Shown here: piece by piece, positions 19,285 to 27,315 of the stretch | How the letters are laid out: each line of letters begins with the position of its first letter | Position numbering within the stretch: the first letter of the stretch is position 1 | Assembly (NCBI RefSeq): GCF_003816055.1 | Contig: NZ_CP033906.1 | Location: 1,860,001-1,924,000 of the forward strand | DNA from: Bacillus sp. FJAT-42376 | Lineage (GTDB): Bacteria > Bacillota > Bacilli > Bacillales > Bacillaceae | Reading direction: 5' to 3' | Length of the DNA stretch: 64,000 bases | Program-made: the position numbers and the translations under genes | The notes under the pieces: generated by a model | Seen by the model: only the letters and a program-made list of their open reading frames with translations | The model's database searches: none | What the model was told of the DNA's origin: nothing

Positions 19285-19299
19285 AGAGGAGGAGAAGAC

Positions 19300-19557
19300 G
19301 TGATTGAACCTTTGCAAAAAGAAGAGCTCATTTTAAAAATCAATAAAAAAAGAGAGGAAATGATTTCGGCTGCAGGGTCTAAAAGCTATACGAGCAACGA
19401 AGTCGTAAAATACAGCCAGGAGCTGGACGAGCTGTTAAATCAATTCCAGGAAATGGAGTGGGGGCACAGAAGTGCTACACCCTTTACAAAGCTCGTTACA
19501 CGAGTGGCCACATGGGGATTTTCACAGCAAACACAGCACGCTGCTGCAGACCATTAA
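19300..19557 (+). CDS. Spo0E-family aspartyl-phosphate phosphatase-like protein
   Basis: An 85-residue protein with the Spo0E signature: a first helix (LKINKKREEMISAAG) and a second helix holding SQELDELLNQF (about 47-57), the motif that contacts Spo0A~P in this family. Members dephosphorylate Spo0A~P and delay sporulation. The C-terminal 25 residues are unlike the core. GTG start with GAGGAGG six bases upstream. It shares a neighbourhood with kinE, which would act oppositely on Spo0A phosphorylation. Confidence 0.8.
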   Translation: MIEPLQKEELILKINKKREEMISAAGSKSYTSNEVVKYSQELDELLNQFQEMEWGHRSATPFTKLVTRVATWGFSQQTQHAAADH

Positions 19558-19558
19558 G

Positions 19559-19591
19559 AGAGACTGGGGATAGATTCCCGGTCTTTTTGTT
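19559..19591 (+). terminator. Terminator after the Spo0E-like gene
   Basis: Stem AGACTGGGG / TCCCGGTCT followed by TTTTTGTTTTT. Confidence 0.85.
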
Positions 19592-19631
19592 TTTCAGACA
19601 CGCATCATTTCTTTTCCAAGTGTCACCCGAT

Positions 19632-20363
19632 TCAGAAGGCATCAATAAGAATAAGCATACAGACAATACCTGCAATAAAAGCATACGTGGCGGTCCTTTC
19701 ATTTCCATCACCATGGCTTTCGGGAATGAGTTCTTTATAAATAATGAACAGCATAGCTCCGGCTGCAAAGGAAAGACCGTACGGCACAAGCATATTGACA
19801 TAGGAAGTTAAATAAAAGCCGATTAGAGAGGTGACAATCTCAACCGCTCCGGTCGCGGTCGCAATCAGGAACGCCTTCATTTTCCCGATGTTTTGGCTGA
19901 TCAGAAACAAGGCAACGAGGAATCCTTCAGGCGCATTCTGGAAACCGATCGCAAAGGCGATTAAATTGCCCGTATCTCCTGAGTCTGCTGCATAGCTGAC
20001 GCCAACCGAGAGCCCTTCTGGAAGATTATGCAGGGTAATGGCTGCGACAATCAGCATCGCTTTTTCATCAAACTGGATTCCGGTTTTTGAATGCTCAAGG
20101 TCAATATGAGGGATTTGTTTTTCAAGGATTGTCAGAATTAATACGCCTAAAAAAAGGCCTATTCCGACCTGTACCATTCCTCCGGTTTTCAGCGCTTCCG
20201 GAATCAGGCTCACCATTGAAGCCGTCATCATTATTCCCGCAGAAAATGCAAGAAGATTGTCCCGCCATTTATGGGTTAAAGTTTTTTGCAAAAATAGGAT
20301 AGGCACTGCACCCAAGCCTGTGGATAGAGCAGAAAGAATACTTCCAAAAATAACGTCGTTCAT
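19632..20363 (-). CDS. ZIP-family divalent metal transporter
   Basis: A 243-residue membrane protein with about eight hydrophobic segments and the two ZIP metal-site motifs, HNLPEGLSVGV (about 112-122) and GFQNAPEGF (about 139-147). A cytosolic metal-binding loop contains HIDLEH. ZIP proteins move Zn2+, Fe2+ or Mn2+ into the cytosol or, in the GufA branch, may act in efflux; the substrate cannot be read here. It is a single gene convergent with the Spo0E-like gene. Confidence 0.88.
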   Translation of the reverse strand: MNDVIFGSILSALSTGLGAVPILFLQKTLTHKWRDNLLAFSAGIMMTASMVSLIPEALKTGGMVQVGIGLFLGVLILTILEKQIPHIDLEHSKTGIQFDEKAMLIVAAITLHNLPEGLSVGVSYAADSGDTGNLIAFAIGFQNAPEGFLVALFLISQNIGKMKAFLIATATGAVEIVTSLIGFYLTSYVNMLVPYGLSFAAGAMLFIIYKELIPESHGDGNERTATYAFIAGIVCMLILIDAF

Positions 20364-20600
20364 TTCACACCTCTCGTTTTCTCTTCATTAAGAGTAATGT
20401 ATCACAATTCCCGGAAAAATAATAAATATGTCTTCCATTCGACATGAATCCCTGTAAACCTCTGATTATGTCGGCATTCGTTGAATCATTTATCGTGAAT
20501 TTCCTTTACGGTTTTTGAAATTTCTGATAAGTTAAGAGTGATTTTACAGAATGCTGTCAAATTTTTTACATATGGCAAGTATACACACGGGGGGATCGGG

Positions 20601-21548
20601 ATGAATTATCGAAGACTGGGAAAATCCGGTTTGAAAGTATCTGAAATCAGCTTGGGGAGCTGGCTTACTTTTGGCCAGACAATCGATGAAAAATCCGCTG
20701 AATTGATTATACATAAAGCGTATGAGGCGGGCATTAACTTTTTTGACTGTGCAAATGTGTATGCGAAGGGCCTCGCTGAAGAGGTGATGGGTAAAGCACT
20801 TAAGTCATTTAAACGGGAAACGTATGTAGTGACGACAAAAGCTTTCTGGCCGACGGGCGAGGGGCCGAATGAAAGAGGGCTGTCGAGAAAGCATATTATG
20901 GAGCAGGTGCATGCGAGCTTGAAACGTATGGACTTGGATTATGTGGATGTTTTTTATTGCCACCGCTATGATACAGAAACTCCTTTAGAAGAAACGCTAA
21001 GGGCCATTGATGATTTAATCAGACAAGGAAAGATCCTCTATGCAGGTGTCAGTGAGTGGTCAGCGGCCCAGCTTCAGGAAGCGGTCCATGTAGCCGACCG
21101 GTACTTGCTTGATCGAATTGTTGTCAATCAGCCTCAATACAATATGCTGCACCGCGACATTGAAGAGGAAATAATGCCGATCAGCGAGAAAAATGGAATT
21201 TCACAAGTGGTCTGGTCCCCGCTGGCACAGGGGGTTTTGACAGGGAAATATATGGAAGGGGAAATTCCGAAGGGGAGCCGCGCTTCCAATGAACAGGTTA
21301 ATACATGGGTGAAGGAAATCTTAAACGACATTATGAACCGGAAAGTAAGCCAGCTTTCGGAGCTTGCTTCGAGTCTTGATATCACCCTTGCCCAGCTGGC
21401 ATTGGCCTGGACATTAAGAAATCCGAACGTGGCGAGTACGCTTGTCGGCGCATCGACTCCTGAACAAATTGAGGAAAATGCAAAAGCTTCCTCTGTTATG
21501 CTATCGTACGAAGTATTAAATGAAATTGAAAGCATTCTCGCTGTTTAA
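20601..21548 (+). CDS. Aldo/keto reductase, potassium-channel-beta-like
   Basis: A 315-residue NADPH-dependent reductase with the catalytic tetrad Asp (FFDCANVY), Tyr (same motif), Lys (VTTKAF) and His (YCHRYD), plus the C-terminal NADPH-binding segment LVGASTPEQIEEN. The sequence is most like the AKR6/Kv-beta-type family (MNYRRLGKSGLKVSEISLGSW). The start at 20601 is preferred because GGGGGGATC lies just upstream and the family N-terminus begins here; the frame is open back to 20538. Physiological substrate unknown. Confidence 0.9.
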   Translation: MNYRRLGKSGLKVSEISLGSWLTFGQTIDEKSAELIIHKAYEAGINFFDCANVYAKGLAEEVMGKALKSFKRETYVVTTKAFWPTGEGPNERGLSRKHIMEQVHASLKRMDLDYVDVFYCHRYDTETPLEETLRAIDDLIRQGKILYAGVSEWSAAQLQEAVHVADRYLLDRIVVNQPQYNMLHRDIEEEIMPISEKNGISQVVWSPLAQGVLTGKYMEGEIPKGSRASNEQVNTWVKEILNDIMNRKVSQLSELASSLDITLAQLALAWTLRNPNVASTLVGASTPEQIEENAKASSVMLSYEVLNEIESILAV

Positions 21549-21646
21549 GCTGAAGATGGAACAGTCATTCGGAGCCATCTAAATGAAGAAATCCTTAGTG
21601 AAGCTTCCCGTTAAAAGATTTTATCCTGCATGGGTATTTAAAAAAA

Positions 21647-21746
21647 GCCTGTTAAACTTGGCAGCGGGCGGTGAGCCTCTGCTCTATGCAGGAGTCTCGC
21701 TCCTTCCGCTCCAATCAACAGATGTTAAGAACAATATATAACAGAG
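21647..21746 (-). repeat. Palindromic intergenic repeat, copy B (short form)
   Basis: Contains GTTAAACTTGGC, GCGGGCGGTGAGCCTC, TGCAGGAGTCTC and CTCCAATCAACAG in the same order as copy E1, with the middle of the element missing. Strand sign is arbitrary. It lies in the 375-base gap between the aldo/keto reductase and mhqR genes; the rest of the gap holds no ORF I can support. Confidence 0.7.
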
Positions 21747-21923
21747 AAAAATAAGCCTCCAGAAAGGCTCACTGGCGGGATAAAGAAGAGAATGGGAGAG
21801 GAACGGGGAAATGGTTGCCCTTCATTGATGCATCCAGAAGACGATTCTATTGACTTAAGGGCATAATTTTACTATGATTTAGTTAGAATTCAAGATTTTT
21901 TAAAATTGAAGGATTGATGCAAA

Positions 21924-22361
21924 ATGAACCATTCTGAACAATCGCTTAAACTATTTGTCGTTTTGTCGCGTGCTTACCGGGCGATGAATGACCGAATGAA
22001 CAAGCACATTACTTCTTTTGGACTGAACCCGACCGAATTTGGCGTATTGGAGCTTTTATATCATAAAGGTGACCAGCCGCTTCAGCAAATTGGCGGCAAG
22101 ATTCTTTTGGCAAGCGGAAGCATCACGTATGTGGTAGACAAGCTGGAGCAAAAGGGCTTGCTTGCCCGTAAGGCATGTGACAAAGACCGCAGGGTGACAT
22201 ACGCTCATATTACGGATGAGGGAAAAGCTCTCATTGAAGATATATTTCCGTCCCATCAGCAAAAAATCGATGAGATTGTCGGAATCCTTTCAGAAGAAGA
22301 AAAGTCTCAGGCCATTGAAATGATTAAACGCATTGGCTACCATGCAAGAGAACTGGACTGA
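21924..22361 (+). CDS. mhqR: MarR-family repressor MhqR (YkvE)
   Basis: A 145-residue winged helix-turn-helix protein. The recognition region is QIGGKILLASGSITYVVDKLEQKGLL, and the wing is CDKDRRVTYAHITDEGK. In B. subtilis MhqR represses quinone- and diamide-responsive dioxygenase and azoreductase genes. No conserved cysteine sensor near the N-terminus is visible (the only Cys is in ARKACDKDR). Gene order (upstream of motBA) supports MhqR rather than another MarR paralogue. Confidence 0.88.
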   Translation: MNHSEQSLKLFVVLSRAYRAMNDRMNKHITSFGLNPTEFGVLELLYHKGDQPLQQIGGKILLASGSITYVVDKLEQKGLLARKACDKDRRVTYAHITDEGKALIEDIFPSHQQKIDEIVGILSEEEKSQAIEMIKRIGYHARELD

Positions 22362-22384
22362 GCAGGTATTTCAAATGAAAAAAA

Positions 22385-22424
22385 GAAGACCGGATGATTC
22401 AGTGAATCGGTCTTCTTTTTTGCT
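22385..22424 (+). terminator. Terminator after mhqR
   Basis: Stem GAAGACCGGAT / ATCGGTCTTC followed by TTTTTT. Confidence 0.9.
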
Positions 22425-22478
22425 GTCTAAAAGCAAAGGGTGCAGCTCACGTCGGCTGAGGTGAGCAACATTCAGCAT

Positions 22479-22512
22479 AAAAAAGGCCGGATTTTCATCC
22501 AGGCCTTTTTTG
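22479..22512. terminator. Hairpin with T-run between mhqR and motB
   Basis: Stem AAAAGGCCGGAT / ATCCAGGCCTTTT with poly-A before and poly-T after, so usable in both directions. Possibly the distal terminator of motAB, separated from motB by repeat copy C. Confidence 0.7.
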
Positions 22513-22609
22513 ATTCGCTATGTTAAAGCATATTGCTGATTTTTTAAACCCTGTTGATTGAAGCGAGCGCCTGCTAGCTGCAATCAACAGCCAAGTTTAA
22601 AAGAGCTTT
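22513..22609 (+). repeat. Palindromic intergenic repeat, copy C (short form)
   Basis: CGCTATGTTAAAGCATATTG ... CCCTGTTGATTGAAGCG ... CAATCAACAG ... GTTTAAAAGAGC. It matches the 34.25-34.35 kb copy almost base for base except for a short deletion in the centre. It ends five bases before the motB stop codon. Confidence 0.75.
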
Positions 22610-22613
22610 TTGA

Positions 22614-23381
22614 TTATGAAGAAACCGGATTTTGCTGTCCTTTTTGGACAAGAGGAAGAATCAGAATTTCAACCCGCCGGTTTTTCTGTCTTCCCTCGGT
22701 TGTTTTGTTGCTTGAGATGGGTTTGAATTCACCATATCCTTTCGCACTGAATAATTCAGGGGAGAGGGAGGGATTCGTGAGAAGAAGCTTCATAAATTCA
22801 ACAGCTCTCATCACACTCAATTCCCAGTTGGAATCATATTGTGCATTTTGAATAGGAATATTATCCGTATGTCCGCTTACGATAATGCTTCTCGGCGGTT
22901 CCATGACAAGCAGCTGGGAAATTTCTTTCGCCAGATCTTCATCTCGCTTTCTTACATAGACGCTTCCTGATTCAAACAAAATATCATTATTAATCGTAAT
23001 GAGAAGTCCTTCATCTGTAAGAGAGGTTTTTAATTTATCGTTCAAGCCTTTTTTTGAAATGTAGTCGTTTATTTTCTTCTCTGCTTCCTTCAGCTTTTCA
23101 TGCTCCTGATCCTGCTGTTCTTTCGGCTCTGTTTTTGTCACATCAAGCTCTTCCATTTCTCCATCCGGCAGCGGACTTGGATATTCCATGATCCCTGTAC
23201 CGCCTTCAAATGTGCTGTTGAAAGCTCTGGCCAGCATCTGAAATTTATTCGCATCAATGGAGCTCATTGCAAAAAGCACAATAAAGAGGGCAAGGAGAAG
23301 AGTTAAAAGATCAGCATAAGGGATGAGCCAAGATTCGTCCATATGTTCCTCATGCTTTTCCTTTCTCTTCCTTTTAGCCAT
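22614..23381 (-). CDS. motB: Flagellar stator protein MotB
   Basis: A 255-residue protein with one membrane helix (about 20-42) containing the proton-binding aspartate in PYADLLTLLLALFIVLFAM, then a plug/linker rich in charged residues. A C-terminal OmpA-like peptidoglycan-binding domain follows (IIVSGHTDNIPI, LSVMRAVEFMKLL, NRRVEILI). It anchors the MotA/MotB proton channel to the cell wall. Its start overlaps the motA end by eight bases, giving a tight motA-motB operon. Confidence 0.96.
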   Translation of the reverse strand: MAKRKRKEKHEEHMDESWLIPYADLLTLLLALFIVLFAMSSIDANKFQMLARAFNSTFEGGTGIMEYPSPLPDGEMEELDVTKTEPKEQQDQEHEKLKEAEKKINDYISKKGLNDKLKTSLTDEGLLITINNDILFESGSVYVRKRDEDLAKEISQLLVMEPPRSIIVSGHTDNIPIQNAQYDSNWELSVMRAVEFMKLLLTNPSLSPELFSAKGYGEFKPISSNKTTEGRQKNRRVEILILPLVQKGQQNPVSS

Positions 23382-24165
23382 TGGAATTTTCCCCTTCCGT
23401 TTTCAGCTTTGCGCGTTCTCCCGCTGGAAGATACGTAGCAAGCTTTTGCTCAATTGCTTTCGGAGCCTGTCCTTCCAAAACGGAAAGGACTCCTTCAATC
23501 ATGACTTCCCGAACTTTAACTTCCTGGCGGGACTTCCGCTTTAATTTATTGGCAAAAGGATGCCAGAGGACATAGCCGGTATAGATACCGAGCAATGTTG
23601 CAATAAATGCTCCGCCGATTGCATGGCCAAGCTCATCCGTTTTATCCATATGGGAAAGGGCGGCGATCAGTCCGACTACGGCTCCGAGAACCCCTAAAGT
23701 AGGTGCGTATGTTCCAGCCTGCGTGAAAATCGCTGCTCCGGATGCATGCCGGTCTTCCATTGCCTCAATTTCTTCACTCATCACATCACGGATAAAGTCA
23801 GCGTTTTGCCCGTCGACCGCCATGCTTAAGCCGTTCTTCAGAAACGCATCATCCACATCAGATAGCTTCGCTTCCAGTGCAAGAAGGCCCTCTTTCCTTG
23901 CAACCTGTGCCCACTCTGAAAACATCGGAATCAGTTCCTGGATCGTTGGGATTTTTCTTTCTTTAAATAAGACCCCGAATAATTTAGGCACTCTTTTGAT
24001 TTCATCTGCCGGAAAAGCTGTCACAACAGCTGCGGCCGTTCCTACGATGATGATGAGAATCGCTGCCGGGTTTATCAGAACAGAAAGATTAACCCCTTTC
24101 ATCACCATTCCTACACCCACACCGATAATCCCTAATACAAGACCTATTAACGTTGTTTTATCCAT
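23374..24165 (-). CDS. motA: Flagellar stator protein MotA
   Basis: A 263-residue proton channel subunit with four membrane helices. Key blocks are TYAPTLGVLGAVVGLIAALSHM and FIATLLGIYTGYVLWHPFANKLKRKS, holding the conserved prolines, and the cytosolic FliG-interacting loop. I put the start at ATG 24165 (MDKTTLIGLVLG), which aligns with B. subtilis MotA; the frame extends 13 codons further. A SigD-like promoter lies about 70 bases upstream. Confidence 0.95.
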   Translation of the reverse strand: MDKTTLIGLVLGIIGVGVGMVMKGVNLSVLINPAAILIIIVGTAAAVVTAFPADEIKRVPKLFGVLFKERKIPTIQELIPMFSEWAQVARKEGLLALEAKLSDVDDAFLKNGLSMAVDGQNADFIRDVMSEEIEAMEDRHASGAAIFTQAGTYAPTLGVLGAVVGLIAALSHMDKTDELGHAIGGAFIATLLGIYTGYVLWHPFANKLKRKSRQEVKVREVMIEGVLSVLEGQAPKAIEQKLATYLPAGERAKLKTEGENSNG

Positions 24166-24231
24166 GATTTCACCAAACCTTTGTACATCTTTTTTTCCGG
24201 ACATAAAGTATTAGCCCTTTATCTACTTCCT

Positions 24232-24258
24232 ATATCGGATTATTCGGGCCATTCTTAA
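24232..24258 (-). promoter_or_regulatory. SigD-type promoter of motAB
   Basis: On the - strand TTAA (24258-24255), a 15-base spacer and TCCGATAT (24239-24232). The B. subtilis SigD consensus is TAAA-N15-GCCGATAT; seven of the eight -10 bases match. Confidence 0.75.
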
Positions 24259-24348
24259 TAGGTAAAAGGAAATCAATCGCAGAAGGGATTTCCGGTTTGA
24301 TGAAGAATAATTAATAGGAAGGTCATATTAAGGAAGGCAGTGAATTTG

Positions 24349-26043
24349 ATGCGTTTTGAACAATACATATACGAAAGACCGGATTTGAACCAGATAAAGA
24401 CACAATTTAATGAGGCGCTTTCTTTATTCAAAGAAGCGGAGCGTTTTGAAGATCAGGACAAAGCGATGAAGGAAATCTACAAAATCCGGAATGCGGCGGA
24501 TACGATGGCAAACATATGCTACATCCGGCATTCGATCGATACAAACGATGAATTTTACAAGGCTGAGCAGGATTTTATGGATGAGCTTCAGCCCCATCTC
24601 CAGGGACTCGTAACTGAATTTTATCAGGCACTGGCTGATTCCAAATACCGCGGCCGGTTAGAGGAGCAGTGGGGGCAGCAGCTGTTTGACCTCGCTGAAA
24701 CACAGCTGAAGACGTTTAAAGAAGAGGTGCTTCAGGATCTTCAGGAAGAAAATAAGCTCTCCAGCGAGTATACGAAACTTGTAGCTTCAGCAAAAATTGA
24801 GTTCGATGGCAAAGAATATACACTTGTGCAGCTGCAGCCTTTTGCAGAATCCACAGACCGGGATTTGCGTAAGCGGGCGAGCGAAGCAAAGTTTGAATTC
24901 TTTTCAAGCCAGGCGGACCAGTTCGATGAAATTTATGACAAGCTCGTGAAGGTAAGGACCCGCATCGCGAAAAAATTAGGCTACCGCACGTTCACAGAAC
25001 TTGGATACGCAAGAATGAACCGGATTGATTATAATGCGGAAATGGTCAGCAAGTTCCGCAAACAGGTTGAAGAGCATATCGTTCCAATTGCAACCGGCCT
25101 TTATGAGCGGCAAAAAGAACGGCTTGGCTTAGATGAATTCTTATACTACGATGAGCCGGCTGAATTCACATCAGGAAATGCTGTGCCGAAAGGAGATCCG
25201 GACTGGATCGTAGACACCGGGAAACAAATGTACAATGAGCTTTCTCCGGAAACGGATGAATTTTTCCGGTTTATGGCGGATAAAAACCTGCTCGATCTCC
25301 TCTCGAAAAAAGGGAAGGCAGGCGGAGGGTACTGCACCTATGTAGCAGATTATGAATCTCCGTTTATTTTTGCAAACTTTAACGGTACATCCGGGGATAT
25401 TGATGTCCTGACACATGAAGCCGGACATGCATTCCAGGTTTATATGAGCCGCGGCTTTGAGGTGTCGGAATACCAGTGGCCGACCCATGAGGCGTGCGAA
25501 ATTCATTCGATGAGCATGGAATTCTTTACATGGCCATGGATGGAGCTGTTCTTCAAGGAAGACACAGAAAAATATAAGTTCTCTCATCTGAGCGGGGCAT
25601 TGAAGTTTATTCCTTACGGGGTGGCGGTAGATGAATTTCAGCACTTTATCTATGAGAATCCGGATGCGACGCCGAAAGAGCGCAACAGCAAATGGAGAGA
25701 GCTTGAAAAGACCTATCTGCCTCACCGCGAATATCAAGACAGCCACTATCTGGAGCAGGGAGGATTCTGGCAAAAACAAAGCCATATCTACAATTCTCCT
25801 TTCTATTATATTGACTACACCCTGGCTCAAATTTGTGCTCTGCAGTATTGGAAGCAGCTGCACGAAGATAGAGAGGCGGCTTGGGGCAGTTACCTGAATT
25901 TATGCAAGCAGGGAGGAAGCAAAGCGTTCCTTGGACTGGTAAAAGCAGCTGGTTTAAAATCTCCATTTGAAGATGGTACCATTCAGTCGGTAGTTGGAGA
26001 AATTACAGAATGGCTGAATAAAGTGGACGATCAAGCTTTGTAA
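24349..26043 (+). CDS. M3 family oligoendopeptidase
   Basis: A 564-residue cytosolic zinc metallopeptidase. The active-site HEAGH lies in DVLTHEAGHAFQVY (about 348), and a downstream glutamate is in EACEIHSMSMEFF. M3 enzymes of the PepF type cleave short peptides. The start is placed at ATG 24349 from the family N-terminus (MRFEQYIYERPD); TTG 24346 or GTG 24340 are possible, but the GTG is only two bases from AGGAAGG. It is divergent from motA with about 180 bases between. Confidence 0.92.
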   Translation: MRFEQYIYERPDLNQIKTQFNEALSLFKEAERFEDQDKAMKEIYKIRNAADTMANICYIRHSIDTNDEFYKAEQDFMDELQPHLQGLVTEFYQALADSKYRGRLEEQWGQQLFDLAETQLKTFKEEVLQDLQEENKLSSEYTKLVASAKIEFDGKEYTLVQLQPFAESTDRDLRKRASEAKFEFFSSQADQFDEIYDKLVKVRTRIAKKLGYRTFTELGYARMNRIDYNAEMVSKFRKQVEEHIVPIATGLYERQKERLGLDEFLYYDEPAEFTSGNAVPKGDPDWIVDTGKQMYNELSPETDEFFRFMADKNLLDLLSKKGKAGGGYCTYVADYESPFIFANFNGTSGDIDVLTHEAGHAFQVYMSRGFEVSEYQWPTHEACEIHSMSMEFFTWPWMELFFKEDTEKYKFSHLSGALKFIPYGVAVDEFQHFIYENPDATPKERNSKWRELEKTYLPHREYQDSHYLEQGGFWQKQSHIYNSPFYYIDYTLAQICALQYWKQLHEDREAAWGSYLNLCKQGGSKAFLGLVKAAGLKSPFEDGTIQSVVGEITEWLNKVDDQAL

Positions 26044-26050
26044 TAGAAGA

Positions 26051-26082
26051 GTAAAAGCCCTCCGGATCCGTGGGGCTTTTAC
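26051..26082 (+). terminator. Hairpin after the oligoendopeptidase gene
   Basis: A 10-bp perfect stem GTAAAAGCCC / GGGCTTTTAC; the T-tail is weak (TATGTTTT). Confidence 0.65.
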
Positions 26083-26096
26083 TATGTTTTCCATTG

Positions 26097-26718
26097 AAAA
26101 TCATCCGCTTTAAAACAAATGGACTTTGACCAATTTTCTGGTATTGTTGAAATGGATGAAACCTATTTCCTATACTCTGAAAAAGGTATACGAAAATTAA
26201 ATGGGCGTAAAGCCCGCAAACGTGGCGGAGCTTCTCAATTCCGTGGCATCAGCAAAGTACAAGTTTGTGTGTTGATTGCAAGGGACCGTCAAATACTGAC
26301 CTTTTCAAGAGTGATAGGACAAGGGCGAATTGTGAAATCTCGTTTGGATCAAGCTATTGGGTCCAGATTATCCAAATCCAATACCCTTTGTACTGATGCG
26401 TGGCGAGCCTTCAAAACCTATGCAAAAGATACAGGGTTAGAACATTATCCATTCAAATCTGACGGAAAGGAACGAGTCAGAGGGCTTTATCACATTCAAA
26501 ATGTCAATAACTATCATATCCGGTTAAAAGGCTGGATGGACCGATTTAAAGGCGTGGCAACCAAATACCTCGTCCATTATTTAAGTTGGTTCCAATTCGT
26601 TGACTTAATCAGATTTCGTAATGATTCTTCAACGGTAAGTAAAATGGTTATTGATAGCTGCTTGTTCTCGACTAATGCAACTTATGAAAGCCTAAGATTG
26701 TCGGGCTTTCAGGTATAA
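26097..26718 (+). pseudogene. IS1595-family transposase remnant, N-terminus missing
   Basis: The ORF from ATG 26119 (199 residues) is the DDE domain of an IS1595-type transposase: first acidic residue in EMDETYF, second in TDAWRAFKTYA, and the conserved tail HIQNVNNYHIRLKGWMDRFKGVATKYLVHYLSW. In-frame homology continues upstream of the ATG (...ALKQ before MDFDQF) but stops at about 26097 next to the peptidase terminator. The zinc-ribbon/HTH half expected in a roughly 300-residue transposase is gone. It is therefore a 5'-truncated relic, probably inactive. AT-rich codon use contrasts with its neighbours. Confidence 0.85.
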
Positions 26719-26733
26719 TTTTTGGAGGCGTAT

Positions 26734-27213
26734 ATGAATACCTTAAAAGACTTAGTTTCAATAACCCCCTTTGATAAAGTTTGGGGAAAAATCATTTTGA
26801 ATTATTCAGATAGAATGGAACGAGAAATCAAAGATATTCAAAACGATTTTATAGTTTTATATGAAAAACTGCATAATGTTGAGCTAAAAGATAATCTTTC
26901 AAATATGTTTATTTATATAGTTGCATTTGAATCGGATGAAGATGATGAACCAGTTTATCAACCATCTTTCGATGAAAATAATCAAAACTTGTATTTTGAC
27001 GTTTCGGGTAGAGATGATGAGCATTTTGGCTACTCACTTGTTGGTAATAACTTCAATGAATGGTTAAATTTTTACATCGATTCCGACACTTTAAACTCAA
27101 TGAGTTTTGAAAGTATTCTTGCACATTGTTTGTGGGAAATGACGTTTTTTGGCTACGATAATTTTGATAATGATAATGATAATGATAATGATAATGATAA
27201 TGAAATGAACTAA
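26734..27213 (+). CDS. Unknown AT-rich gene with (Asp-Asn)6 tail
   Basis: A 159-residue acidic, soluble protein starting at ATG 26734 (GGAGG five bases upstream; the frame opens earlier). The N-terminal part (TLKDLVSITPFDKVWGKIILNYSDRME) faintly recalls the DUF6557/immunity-like group of small Firmicute proteins, which I cannot confirm. The C-terminus is Phe-(Asp-Asn)x6-Glu-Met-Asn, encoded by a perfect GATAAT array. It begins 16 bases after the transposase relic, is clearly more AT-rich than the flanking genes and is absent from the B. subtilis order, so recent acquisition is likely. Function unknown. Confidence 0.7.
   Translation: MNTLKDLVSITPFDKVWGKIILNYSDRMEREIKDIQNDFIVLYEKLHNVELKDNLSNMFIYIVAFESDEDDEPVYQPSFDENNQNLYFDVSGRDDEHFGYSLVGNNFNEWLNFYIDSDTLNSMSFESILAHCLWEMTFFGYDNFDNDNDNDNDNDNEMN
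27157..27201 (+). repeat. In-gene GATAAT hexamer array
   Basis: Six perfect contiguous GATAAT units at 27166-27201 and one more at 27157-27162, separated by TTT. The unit is six bases, so copy-number change would alter the Asp-Asn tail without frameshift. Confidence 0.95.
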
Positions 27214-27245
27214 GGGACCATCAATTGAGGTCCTTTAGTTCTTGT
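27208..27245 (+). terminator. Terminator after the AT-rich gene
   Basis: Stem CTAAGGGACC / GGTCCTTTAG around an ATCAATTGA loop; the T-tract that follows is short (TTCTTGT). Confidence 0.6.
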
Positions 27246-27279
27246 CCAAAAACAACAATATTTTTTAACAGAGCCTAAA

Positions 27280-27311
27280 AAAAGGGCTGTCCGCCGGGAC
27301 AGCCCTTTTTC
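27280..27311 (-). terminator. Terminator of clpE
   Basis: Stem GGGCTGTCC / GGACAGCCC with a GCCG loop and A/T runs on both sides; it lies just beyond the clpE stop. Confidence 0.9.
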
Positions 27312-27315
27312 CTTA

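Noticed and set aside
19258..19290. TTGACA promoter for the Spo0E-like gene
   Set aside because: The -10 at the right distance would fall within the ribosome-binding site region, leaving essentially no leader.
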